The position numbers and the translations under genes are program-made. Below, piece after piece: positions 44,695 to 51,940 of a stretch of DNA of 64,000 bases. Under the pieces are notes generated by a model. The model did not search any database. It saw only the letters and a program-made list of their open reading frames with translations, and had not been told where the DNA came from. The stretch comes from Flavobacteriaceae bacterium (GTDB lineage: Bacteria; Bacteroidota; Bacteroidia; Flavobacteriales; Flavobacteriaceae), in assembly GCA_947488595.1 (NCBI GenBank), contig CANKZI010000010.1, positions 1-64,000 on the forward strand, in the 5' to 3' direction. How positions within the stretch are numbered: position 1 is the first letter of the stretch; the number at the start of each line of letters is the position of its first letter.

Positions 44695-45474
44695 ATGGCG
44701 ACTACAAAAGAATTGAGTGTTGAAGACAAGTTAAGAGCAATTTATGATTTACAATTGATTGACTCACGAATCGACGAAATCAGAAATGTTAGAGGTGAAT
44801 TGCCTTTAGAAGTTGAAGATTTAGAAGATGAAGTAGCCGGATTAAAATCGCGTTCAGAAAAATTGAAATCGGATTTAGACGTTATCGAGGAGCAAATCAA
44901 AACCAAGAAAAATGCAATTGACGAGCACAAAGAAGCGATAAAAAAATACACCAAACAGCAAGATACTGTGCGTAATAATCGCGAATTCAACTCTTTGACT
45001 AAAGAAGTAGAATTTCAAGAACTTGAAATCCAATTGGCCGAAAAGCAAATTAAGGAAATGAAAGCTTCTATTGAGTACAAAAAGCAAATCGTTGCTTCGT
45101 CATCAGAAAAATTAGAACAAAAACAATCTCATCTAGGTCACAAAAAATCAGAATTGGATGCGATAATGGCAGAAACGTCAAAAGAAGAAGCTTTTTTAAC
45201 CGAAAAATCAGCCGAATACCAAGCCCTTATTGAGCCGCGTTTGTTGGCAGCATATACCCGAATCAGAACCAGCGTTCGCAATGGTTTGGCAGTAGTTTCT
45301 ATCGAAAGAGGTGCATCTGCAGGTTCGTTCTTTACGATTCCGCCACAAACACAAGTGGAAATTGCCGCCAGAAAAAAAATCATTACCGATGAACATTCTG
45401 GAAGAATTTTGGTCGATGCCACTTTGGCCGAAGAAGAAAAAGAAAAAATGGAAAAATTATTTTCGAAATTCTAA
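44695..45474 (+). CDS. DUF164-like coiled-coil protein, zinc ribbon degenerate
   Basis: 259 residues. Two long charged helices (about 10-170) with heptad-like spacing, e.g. LKSRSEKLKSDLDVIEEQI, form an antiparallel coiled coil. The C-terminal part, starting VSIERGASAGSFFTIPPQTQ and ending HSGRILVDATL, aligns with the C4 zinc ribbon of the family. The four Cys are missing: the first knuckle reads G-A-S-A-G and the second T-D-E-H-S-G. Its gene is 3 bp after the Nif3-like gene, the usual neighbour. The function of the family is unknown. Confidence 0.88.
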   Translation: MATTKELSVEDKLRAIYDLQLIDSRIDEIRNVRGELPLEVEDLEDEVAGLKSRSEKLKSDLDVIEEQIKTKKNAIDEHKEAIKKYTKQQDTVRNNREFNSLTKEVEFQELEIQLAEKQIKEMKASIEYKKQIVASSSEKLEQKQSHLGHKKSELDAIMAETSKEEAFLTEKSAEYQALIEPRLLAAYTRIRTSVRNGLAVVSIERGASAGSFFTIPPQTQVEIAARKKIITDEHSGRILVDATLAEEEKEKMEKLFSKF

Positions 45475-45490
45475 TCCCGCAGGTTCGGGA
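45475..45490. repeat. CCCG/CGGG inverted repeat
   Basis: TCCCG, CAGGTT, CGGGA: a 5-bp stem with a 6-nt loop right after the TAA of the DUF164-like gene, followed by ACAAAG as in the leader element at 1593-1610. Probably the same kind of short repeat. Confidence 0.5.
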
Positions 45491-45492
45491 CA

Positions 45493-45520
45493 AAGCCTCC
45501 AAATTGGAGGCTTTTTTTAT
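45493..45520 (+). terminator. Terminator after the DUF164-like gene
   Basis: AAGCCTCC, a 4-5 nt loop, GGAGGCTT and a T run, ending right before the ATG of the hydrolase at 45521. The hydrolase is therefore probably reached by read-through, or has a promoter I cannot see. Confidence 0.8.
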
Positions 45521-46363
45521 ATGAAAAAAATAAAATATTTTTTACTGACCAAATCGGTTGGACTATACATTAACGTTTTGAGTTATGTATATCCTGAAAA
45601 AGCAACACAACTCGCCTACCGCTTGTTCAGCAATCCAAGATTGGGAAGATTAACTTTGGGCAAGCTCCCTCCTATTTTGGAAGCTAGCGAAAGAACTATT
45701 TTTAACTACAACGGGCAAGAATTTCAAACTTACACTTGGCATGGCAATGCAACCACTATTTTGTTGGTGCATGGCTGGGAAAGCAATGCTTCACGTTGGG
45801 AAAAATTAATTCCGTACCTGCAAAAAACAGGAAACACCATTGTTGCACTTGATGCTCCAGCGCATGGTTTGTCGACCGGCAAAGAGTTTAATGTACCTGT
45901 TTATGCCGAATTCATTAATGTTGTAGTTCAAAAATTCCAACCAAAACACATGATTGGTCACTCCATTGGTGGTGCCGCTTGCGTTTATTTTCAATACAAA
46001 TTCCAAAATCAGGAACTACAAAAAATGGTTTTGCTTGGAGCACCATCTGATTTGAAAATTTTAATTGCGAACTATAAGCGTTTGTTAGGTTTGAATGCAA
46101 AGATGGAAAAACTATTAGCGGCGCATTTCTTAAAACAATTTGATTTTCATTTGGAGGACTTTTCGAGCCAAAAATTCGGAAAAAAATTAAAACTCAAAGG
46201 CATTATCGCACATGACATGGATGATACTGTAGTAGCTATTGAAGAAGGCAAAAAAGTTGCAAGTTCGTGGCAAAGTGCAGAATTTATAACTACAAACGGA
46301 CTTGGACATAGCATGCATAATGCTGATTTGTATTTAAAGATTATCAACTTTTTAGATTGTTAG
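45521..46363 (+). CDS. Alpha/beta hydrolase
   Basis: 280 residues from ATG 45521 (MKKIKYFLLTKSVGLYINVL). The alpha/beta-hydrolase core has ILLVHGWESNASRWEKLIPYL (oxyanion region), VALDAPAHGLSTG, the nucleophile elbow IGHSIGGAACVYF (Ser), VAIEEG with a possible acid and GLGHSMHN (His). The substrate is unknown; it resembles lysophospholipase or esterase-type hydrolases. A longer frame to 45311 lies inside the previous gene. Note the terminator directly upstream. Confidence 0.9.
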   Translation: MKKIKYFLLTKSVGLYINVLSYVYPEKATQLAYRLFSNPRLGRLTLGKLPPILEASERTIFNYNGQEFQTYTWHGNATTILLVHGWESNASRWEKLIPYLQKTGNTIVALDAPAHGLSTGKEFNVPVYAEFINVVVQKFQPKHMIGHSIGGAACVYFQYKFQNQELQKMVLLGAPSDLKILIANYKRLLGLNAKMEKLLAAHFLKQFDFHLEDFSSQKFGKKLKLKGIIAHDMDDTVVAIEEGKKVASSWQSAEFITTNGLGHSMHNADLYLKIINFLDC

Positions 46364-46424
46364 ATTAATTAGATTGTTGGATAAATTTTAAATATCTGAT
46401 TATCTAATTCCCTAACTTTACCCC
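46364..46424. other. TTAGATTG-type low-complexity spacer
   Basis: The sequence after the hydrolase stop repeats TTAGATT, AATTAGATTG, TTGGAT and ends in ATTATCTAATTCCC. A similar TTGGATTG spacer lies at 56410-56450. No promoter match or hairpin with a T run is evident. Confidence 0.4.
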
Positions 46425-47459
46425 ATGGAAGAACAGCAACTCAAACGTATCAATAAATTCATAGGCGAAACAGGCTATTGTTCCCGCCGTGAAGCTGACC
46501 AACTTATTGAAGAACAACGCGTAACCATTAATGACGCATTAGCAACAATGGGTGCCAAAGTCAGCAATGATGACGAAGTACGCATTGACGGCAAACTCAT
46601 CAGAGAGAAAAACGAAAAAATGGTGTACCTCGCTTTCAACAAGCCCGTTGGTATCGAATGTACGACCAATTTGGATGTGCCCGAAAATATTGTCGATTAT
46701 ATCAATTATCCAAAACGTATTTTCCCTATTGGTCGATTGGACAAAGCCAGTGAAGGTTTGATTTTCATGACCAATGACGGCGATATTGTCAACAAAATTC
46801 TGCGAGCACGAAACAACCACGAAAAAGAATATACGGTAACCGTAAACCGACCGATAACTGATCGATTTATTGAGAGAATGAGCAATGGCGTTCCGATTTT
46901 GGATACGGTTACACGCAAATGCAAAGTCGAGCAAATCAGTAAATACAACTTTAAAATCATCCTAACGCAAGGACTGAACCGACAAATCAGAAGGATGTGC
47001 GAATATTTGGGTTATGAAGTTACGGCATTGAAAAGGATTCGGATTATCAACATTTCGCTTGATGTTCCTGTTGGACGTTACCGTGATTTGACTGATGCCG
47101 AAATCAAAGAACTGAACCAACTGATTGAACCTTCGAGCAAAACGGAGGAAGCGAGTTTTATTGAAGAGGCAAGAGCAAAAAGGCAAGCGCCAAGAGAACA
47201 GCGTATCCAACAATCGCGCAACCGAAGTCAGGAAACCAGATCTTTTAGATCGGATCGCAGTATCAGCAATTCGAATAAAATAATTCCGAGGAACGCCACG
47301 GAAACTCTAAATTCTGGCGAAGACTCGCAGGCAAAAAATCCTAAAATAGTTCCTTCAAGTAATGCACAACAAGAACCAAGTCCTTCCAATTCTACCGGAA
47401 GAAAAATTGAATTCATCAAGAAAGATGATCCAAATTATAAGAAAAAAGGGGAGTATTAG
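46425..47459 (+). CDS. rluF: 23S rRNA pseudouridine synthase, RluF type
   Basis: 344 residues. An S4 domain opens the protein (KRINKFIGETGYCSRREADQLIEEQRVTIN, cited as GYCSRREADQLIEE), followed by the synthase with GRLDKASEGLIFMTNDGDIV (catalytic Asp in RLDKASEG) and GLNRQIRRMCEYLGYEV. It isomerises a uridine in 23S rRNA; the sequence fits RluF (position 2604). A basic, disordered tail of about 110 residues (235-344, rich in Arg, Ser, Asn, Gln) follows, longer than in E. coli RluF. Confidence 0.93.
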   Translation: MEEQQLKRINKFIGETGYCSRREADQLIEEQRVTINDALATMGAKVSNDDEVRIDGKLIREKNEKMVYLAFNKPVGIECTTNLDVPENIVDYINYPKRIFPIGRLDKASEGLIFMTNDGDIVNKILRARNNHEKEYTVTVNRPITDRFIERMSNGVPILDTVTRKCKVEQISKYNFKIILTQGLNRQIRRMCEYLGYEVTALKRIRIINISLDVPVGRYRDLTDAEIKELNQLIEPSSKTEEASFIEEARAKRQAPREQRIQQSRNRSQETRSFRSDRSISNSNKIIPRNATETLNSGEDSQAKNPKIVPSSNAQQEPSPSNSTGRKIEFIKKDDPNYKKKGEY

Positions 47460-47565
47460 TTTTAGCCGCAAAGTCCGAAAGGAGCAAATTAACAGCGCTT
47501 TACTTTAGGAACCAAATACTTTAAATGCCTCAATTTTAAAATTTAAGGTATTCAACTTCTGTCAA

Positions 47566-48453
47566 CTATTTTTTCAAATCTTTGCGTTGTTCTCTTGCCA
47601 AAAGTGTATTTTTGAGTAACATGGCAATCGTCATAGGTCCTACACCTCCAGGTACTGGCGTGATATGGGAGACTTTTTTGCTCACGTTTTCAAAATCAAC
47701 ATCGCCGATAATCACATAGCCCTTGGGGTTGGTTTCGTCGGTAACCCTAGTAATACCTACATCGATAACAACGGCGCCTTCTTTTACCATTTCGGCTTTG
47801 AGGTAATTGGGAACGCCCAATGCTGTGATAATAATATCGGCTTGGGTCGTAATTTGTGCTATATTTTTGGTGTAAGAGTGGGTTAAAGTGACCGTGGAAT
47901 TCCCAGGAAATCCTTTGCGACCCATTAAAATACTCATCGGGCGACCTACAATGTGGCTTCGTCCGATAACAACGGTGTGCTTGCCTTTGGTTTCGACATT
48001 GTAACGCTCTAGGAGTTCCAAAATACCGAAAGGCGTTGCCGGAATAAAAGTCGTCATGTCTAACGCCATTTTTCCAAAATTCTCTGGGTGAAAACCATCG
48101 ACATCTTTGCTAGGTTCAACCGCCATCAAAACTTTTTGTGTATCGATTTGCTCAGGCAAAGGCAACTGAACTATAAAACCATCAATGTTATCGTCTTCGT
48201 TGAGTTGTTTGATTTTTTTGAGCAGCTCGGTTTCGGATGTGGTACTTGGCAAACGCACCATGGTAGATTCGAAACCCACACGCTCACATGCTTTGACTTT
48301 GCTGCCTACATAAGTTAGACTAGCGCCGTCGTTACCCACAATTACTGCGGCAAGATGTGGCACTTTTTCGCCATTTCTTTTCATTTTATCAACCTCGGCT
48401 GTGATTTCGATTTTAATGTCTTCTGCAGTTTTTTTTCCGTCGAGTAGTATCAT
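47566..48453 (-). CDS. folD: Bifunctional methylenetetrahydrofolate dehydrogenase/cyclohydrolase
   Basis: 295 residues. It has VGNDGASLTYVGSKVKACERVG (Tyr and catalytic Lys of YVGSK), FIVQLPLPEQI, KDVDGFHPENFG, VVIGRSHIVGRPMSILM and PVPGGVGPMTIAMLL, typical of FolD. It interconverts 5,10-methylene- and 10-formyl-tetrahydrofolate with NADP. It lies downstream of ffh on the same strand, 88 bp away, and convergent with rluF. A GGGTGTT tandem repeat lies just before its start. Confidence 0.97.
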   Translation of the reverse strand: MILLDGKKTAEDIKIEITAEVDKMKRNGEKVPHLAAVIVGNDGASLTYVGSKVKACERVGFESTMVRLPSTTSETELLKKIKQLNEDDNIDGFIVQLPLPEQIDTQKVLMAVEPSKDVDGFHPENFGKMALDMTTFIPATPFGILELLERYNVETKGKHTVVIGRSHIVGRPMSILMGRKGFPGNSTVTLTHSYTKNIAQITTQADIIITALGVPNYLKAEMVKEGAVVIDVGITRVTDETNPKGYVIIGDVDFENVSKKVSHITPVPGGVGPMTIAMLLKNTLLAREQRKDLKK

Positions 48454-48480
48454 GGGTGTTGGGTGTTGGGTGTTGGGTTA
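48451..48480. repeat. Short GGGTGTT tandem repeat upstream of folD
   Basis: GGGTGTT is repeated nearly three times in direct contact with the folD start codon. It is too short to call a larger element. Confidence 0.45.
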
Positions 48481-48541
48481 TTGGTTTAAAAAATTTAGGA
48501 TTTAAAGTTACTGAAACCAGCAACTTAAACCCTAAAACTTT

Positions 48542-49888
48542 TTATCGCATTGGCATGCCGCCTTTCATGCCACCCATCATTTTCATTAGGTTTTTGCCAC
48601 CTGGCCCTTGCATCATTTTCATCATTTTGCTCATTTGGTCAAACTGTTTCATCAATTGATTGACTTGCTCGACTTTGGTGCCCGATCCTTTGGCGATTCT
48701 GGCTTTTCTTTTGACGTCGATTAGCGATGGTTTGCTCCTTTCTTTTGGTGTCATCGAGTGGATAATGGCTTCAATATGTTTAAAAGCATCGTCTTCTATT
48801 TCAACATCTTTCATGGCTTTGGAGGCGCCGGGAATCATCCCGACCAAATCCTTCATATTACCCATTTTTTTGACTTGTTGGATTTGGGTAAGGAAATCAT
48901 CAAAACCAAATTCATTTTTAGCGATTTTCTTTTGTAGTTTTCTGGCTTCTTCTTCATTGAATTGCTCTTGCGCTCTTTCGACCAAAGACACCACATCGCC
49001 CATTCCGAGGATACGCTCCGCCATACGAATCGGATAAAAAACATCAATCGCATCCATTTTTTCGCCGGTACCGACAAACTTGATGGGTTTATTGACTACC
49101 GATTTGATTGAAATTGCTGCTCCACCTCGGGTATCACCATCTAATTTTGTCAAAATAACACCGTCAAAATTCAATCGGTCGTTGAACGCTTTAGCAGTAT
49201 TCACGGCATCTTGACCGGTCATGGCATCTACAACAAACAAAGTTTCTTGTGGTTGAATGGCTTTGTGTACATTGGCAATTTCGGTCATCATTTCTTCATC
49301 GACCGCCAATCGGCCAGCGGTGTCGACAATGACTACATTATATCCTTTTTCTTTAGCATATTTTACTGCATTTTGTGCGATTTCGACTGGATTGTTGTTG
49401 CCAATCTCCGAATACACCTCAACACCTATTTGACCACCCACTACATGCAGTTGGTTGATTGCCGCCGGACGGTATACGTCGCAAGCTACTAACAATGGAT
49501 TTTTATTCTTTTTGGTTTTTAAATAATTGGCCAATTTTCCCGAAAAAGTTGTTTTTCCGGACCCTTGCAAACCCGACATTAAGATTACGGTTGGTGCTCC
49601 AGAAAGGTTGATTCCGGCAACGTCGCCACCCATGAGTTCGGTTAATTCGTCTTTGACCAATTTGACCAAAAATTGTCCAGGTTGCAGCGTGGTTAACACG
49701 TCTTGACCTATGGCTTTTTCTTTGACTTTAGTGGTAAAATCTTTTGCGATTTTGAAGTTCACATCGGCATCAAGCAAGGCGCGACGCACTTCTTTGAGTG
49801 TTTCGGCAACATTGATTTCGGTTATTTTTCCGTGTCCCTTTAAAATATGAAAAGCTTTGTCTAATTTATCGCTTAAATTATCGAACAT
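48542..49888 (-). CDS. ffh: Signal recognition particle protein Ffh
   Basis: 448 residues from ATG 49888 (MFDNLSDKLDKAFHILKGHG). The N-domain is followed by the GTPase G1 GLQGSGKTTFSGKLA, G3 DTAGRLAVDEEMM and TKLDGDTRGGAA, and a Met-rich M-domain (KMMQGPGGKNLMKMMGGM). It targets nascent membrane and secreted proteins to FtsY. A longer ORF starts at 49912 with MQFIKSKI, which I reject as non-conserved. A TATATTTG box lies 22 nt before 49888. Confidence 0.98.
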   Translation of the reverse strand: MFDNLSDKLDKAFHILKGHGKITEINVAETLKEVRRALLDADVNFKIAKDFTTKVKEKAIGQDVLTTLQPGQFLVKLVKDELTELMGGDVAGINLSGAPTVILMSGLQGSGKTTFSGKLANYLKTKKNKNPLLVACDVYRPAAINQLHVVGGQIGVEVYSEIGNNNPVEIAQNAVKYAKEKGYNVVIVDTAGRLAVDEEMMTEIANVHKAIQPQETLFVVDAMTGQDAVNTAKAFNDRLNFDGVILTKLDGDTRGGAAISIKSVVNKPIKFVGTGEKMDAIDVFYPIRMAERILGMGDVVSLVERAQEQFNEEEARKLQKKIAKNEFGFDDFLTQIQQVKKMGNMKDLVGMIPGASKAMKDVEIEDDAFKHIEAIIHSMTPKERSKPSLIDVKRKARIAKGSGTKVEQVNQLMKQFDQMSKMMKMMQGPGGKNLMKMMGGMKGGMPMR

Positions 49889-49909
49889 GATTTTTGATTT
49901 TATGAACTG

Positions 49910-49917
49910 CAAATATA
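49910..49917 (-). promoter_or_regulatory. -7 box for ffh
   Basis: The reverse complement reads TATATTTG (TAnnTTTG), 22 nt before the start at 49888. No TTG at -33. Confidence 0.45.
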
Positions 49918-49998
49918 AGTTTTAAAGTCGAAAATCGAAAATCGAAAGTCATAAAGTGACAAAGTTTCAAGGCAGCAAAGTTTTTTGAGAAACCAACT

Positions 49999-50143
49999 GA
50001 CCAGCCCCGATTTGAGCAGAAAGCCCGGAGACCAAAAAGCTTAATTTTGCTGCTTTACAACAGCGACCAACGGAAGCTCGTTTTGAGGCTTGCAAAAATT
50101 GCTTTTGGGTCGAGGACTTGGAACGGAAAGCGGGAATTGGCTA
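49999..50143 (+). ncRNA. Candidate structured RNA element in the ffh-lipoprotein gap
   Basis: This GC-richer stretch stands out in an AT-rich gap and codes for no convincing protein. It can fold as follows, all seen by eye: AGCC (50003-50006) pairs with GGCT (50139-50142), and CCG (50007-50009) with CGG (50131-50133). GACCAAAAAGC (50030-50040) pairs with GCTTTTGGGTC (50101-50111) with one mismatch, and AATTTTGC (50043-50050) with GCAAAAATT (50092-50100). Inside are AAGCTC (50074-50079) with GAGGCTT (50085-50091), and a possible short TGC/GCG-type stem-loop near 50051-50065. The strand is uncertain because stems read on both; + is given because its ends (AGCCCCGAT, AAAGCGGGA) match an intergenic repeat I recall from Flavobacterium. 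Whether it is a known RNA family (for example flavo-1) is unverified. Confidence 0.5.
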
Positions 50144-50144
50144 C

Positions 50145-50175
50145 AAAAAAAAACCAGCCTAGAAAGACTGGTTGT
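50145..50175 (-). terminator. Terminator of the Asp-rich lipoprotein gene
   Basis: On the minus strand AACCAG, a 10-nt loop, CTGGTT and a run of T (ten in the next 11 bases), shortly after the stop at 50182. Confidence 0.75.
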
Positions 50176-50181
50176 TGTAAT

Positions 50182-51276
50182 TTAATTTTTTTCGAAAGTA
50201 AGATAGTCGGTTTCTCCGTTTCCGCCGCTAACATCTTTTAGACGTATTTTGGTTGCGGAGAATTCAATAATTTCCCAATCATCGGATAATTCTTCAAGTT
50301 GTGAAGCCGAAAAATCCATTTCAAGGGTCGCTTCATTATCATCGACATAAGCGTCCCATTGACCAGAAAATGTAGCATTAGCGTTGGCTACTAGAATACT
50401 TTCGTTTTGATTGAATGTAAAATTGTACCCTAAATAATTTGTTGTTTCATCGCTATCATCAAAGAAATAAGTGACACGCCATGTTCCTGATTGTAAGCTT
50501 GTGATAAATTCTGCCGAGATTGGTGAATTGTCATCGTCGTCGTCATCATCGTCGTCGATGTCATCATCATCGTCGTCGTCGTCGTTATTATCATCACATA
50601 AAGCATCTGCCGCTTCGATGGCGGCTTCTAACTCGCTATTGTTATTGATTTCTACCTGACTTCCGTTGGAATCGGTAACAGCAATCGGATAATTTATAGT
50701 CGCATAATCGTCGTCATCAAAATCGTCGAAGAAATTATACAAAGCTGCATCGCTGGTTATTGTAATGGTCGAAGGAGTTTGCGACCCCGCATCGTAATAA
50801 GAAATATTGATGGGATAATTGATATTCAAACACTCAATCTCGTCAGCATCATCGTCATCTTCGCCACAATCATCAATGATATCATCCAGTTGCTCGTTGC
50901 TATTGACAGCGACAGTGGTATAATTAGCAAATGTAATTGAAATCGGAAATACGAATGACACTTGGTCATCATCGTCACTAAATTCGTTGAGAATGTTTTG
51001 AACAACTGCATAATCTGTAGCGTCTGAAACAGTTACTTGTTGATTGTTGACAATAACAGTTACAGGCAAGTTTACGCTAAAGCAGCTGGTGCTGTCGATA
51101 ACATTATCAATAGAAGTTGAATCTTGTGCCACTCTCGAAAGTAAGCCAGTCAAAGGCGAGGTGTTTTTCAAATTGGCACTTTCGTTGATGATTTGGTTGT
51201 CATCGTTCTGGCAAGACGTCATTGTAAAGATTGAAACCATTACAAGGAACAAAGCTGATTTTAAGAAATTCTTCAT
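50182..51276 (-). CDS. Lipoprotein with tandem domain and Asp-rich tract
   Basis: 364 residues. A signal peptide leads to a lipobox (TMTSCQNDDNQ). Residues about 65-225 hold two tandem units of about 80 residues that share C-x3-N-[LY]-P-V-type starts (CFSVNLPVTVIV and CLNINYPINISYY), a middle acidic bend (FSDDDDQVSFVFPI and FDDDDYATINYPI) and an EL-containing end. An almost pure Asp tract (residues about 226-250) follows. The C-terminal about 105 residues form a lipocalin-like domain (SGTWRVTYFFDDSDETTNYLGY, cited in part) that is 40-50% like the protein at 51392-51847 by eye, both ending SGGNG-TDYLTFEKN. Function is unknown; calcium binding at the Asp tract is only a guess. Confidence 0.85.
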   Translation of the reverse strand: MKNFLKSALFLVMVSIFTMTSCQNDDNQIINESANLKNTSPLTGLLSRVAQDSTSIDNVIDSTSCFSVNLPVTVIVNNQQVTVSDATDYAVVQNILNEFSDDDDQVSFVFPISITFANYTTVAVNSNEQLDDIIDDCGEDDDDADEIECLNINYPINISYYDAGSQTPSTITITSDAALYNFFDDFDDDDYATINYPIAVTDSNGSQVEINNNSELEAAIEAADALCDDNNDDDDDDDDIDDDDDDDDDNSPISAEFITSLQSGTWRVTYFFDDSDETTNYLGYNFTFNQNESILVANANATFSGQWDAYVDDNEATLEMDFSASQLEELSDDWEIIEFSATKIRLKDVSGGNGETDYLTFEKN

Positions 51277-51295
51277 AAATTTTATTTTAGGATTA

Positions 51296-51303
51296 CAAAA
51301 TTA
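51296..51303 (-). promoter_or_regulatory. -7 box for the Asp-rich lipoprotein gene
   Basis: The reverse complement reads TAATTTTG (TAnnTTTG), 20 nt before the start codon. No TTG at -33. Confidence 0.4.
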
Positions 51304-51391
51304 AAACAATTTAGAGTAAAAAAACTAACCGCTATTAATTTTCTACTGTATAACTTTTAAAATTTAAGCTCAAAAGACCGATTTAGCATAA

Positions 51392-51847
51392 TTAATTTTT
51401 TTCGAAAGTCAAATAATCTGTACCTCCGTTTCCGCCACTAATATCGATGAGCTCGATTTTGGTATCTGTTTGCGAAACGACATCCCAATCGTCGGTGAGG
51501 TCGGCAAAATTTGCAGGAGTTGTAAATGCGAGGTTAAAATCAAGATCACTGTTCGGATTGTCATCATCGGTGCCATTGTCTGCAGTAACCGACCAAGTTC
51601 CAGTATAAATATTGGTTCCGTTGCTTGCCATTACTGCGTTGCTTGAGCCAAACGTAAAATTATAACCTGTAAAATCATTAGTTTCGTTGGTATCCGTATC
51701 AAAATAATACGTTACGCGCCACGTGCCTTGCTTTACTGTATTGATCACTGGAGTTGGATTTGCACTTGATGCATTGTCGTCTCCACTGCATGACACTATG
51801 AACATAAAGCTGCATAGCAATGACGCAAAAATTGAAATTGTTTTCAT
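51392..51847 (-). CDS. Lipocalin-like lipoprotein, paralogue of the neighbour
   Basis: 151 residues from ATG 51847 (MKTISIFASLLCSFMFIVSCSGDDN, in pieces), with a lipobox ending in VSC. After a short linker the whole mature part resembles the C-terminal domain of the protein at 50182-51276: KQGTWRVTYYFDTDTNETNDFTGYNFTF-like GTWRVTYYFD and the shared ending DISGGNGGTDYLTFEKN. It lacks the tandem units and the Asp tract. An upstream ATG at 51898 is in frame but leads into a charged stretch before the signal peptide, so I prefer 51847. Function is unknown. Confidence 0.82.
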   Translation of the reverse strand: MKTISIFASLLCSFMFIVSCSGDDNASSANPTPVINTVKQGTWRVTYYFDTDTNETNDFTGYNFTFGSSNAVMASNGTNIYTGTWSVTADNGTDDDNPNSDLDFNLAFTTPANFADLTDDWDVVSQTDTKIELIDISGGNGGTDYLTFEKN

Positions 51848-51940
51848 ATTAAAAAAATCTTTTATGGTTTGTGCTTTTTCTAACGAATAATTTGCCACTA
51901 AAGTATAACAAAAATCATGTTTAAGTCAATCTTAAGAAAC

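Noticed and set aside
50520..50605. Reiterated GTC/ATC triplets looking like a short tandem repeat or CRISPR-like array
   Set aside because: They are the Asp codons of an in-frame lipoprotein linker on the minus strand; there are no spacers or palindromic repeats.
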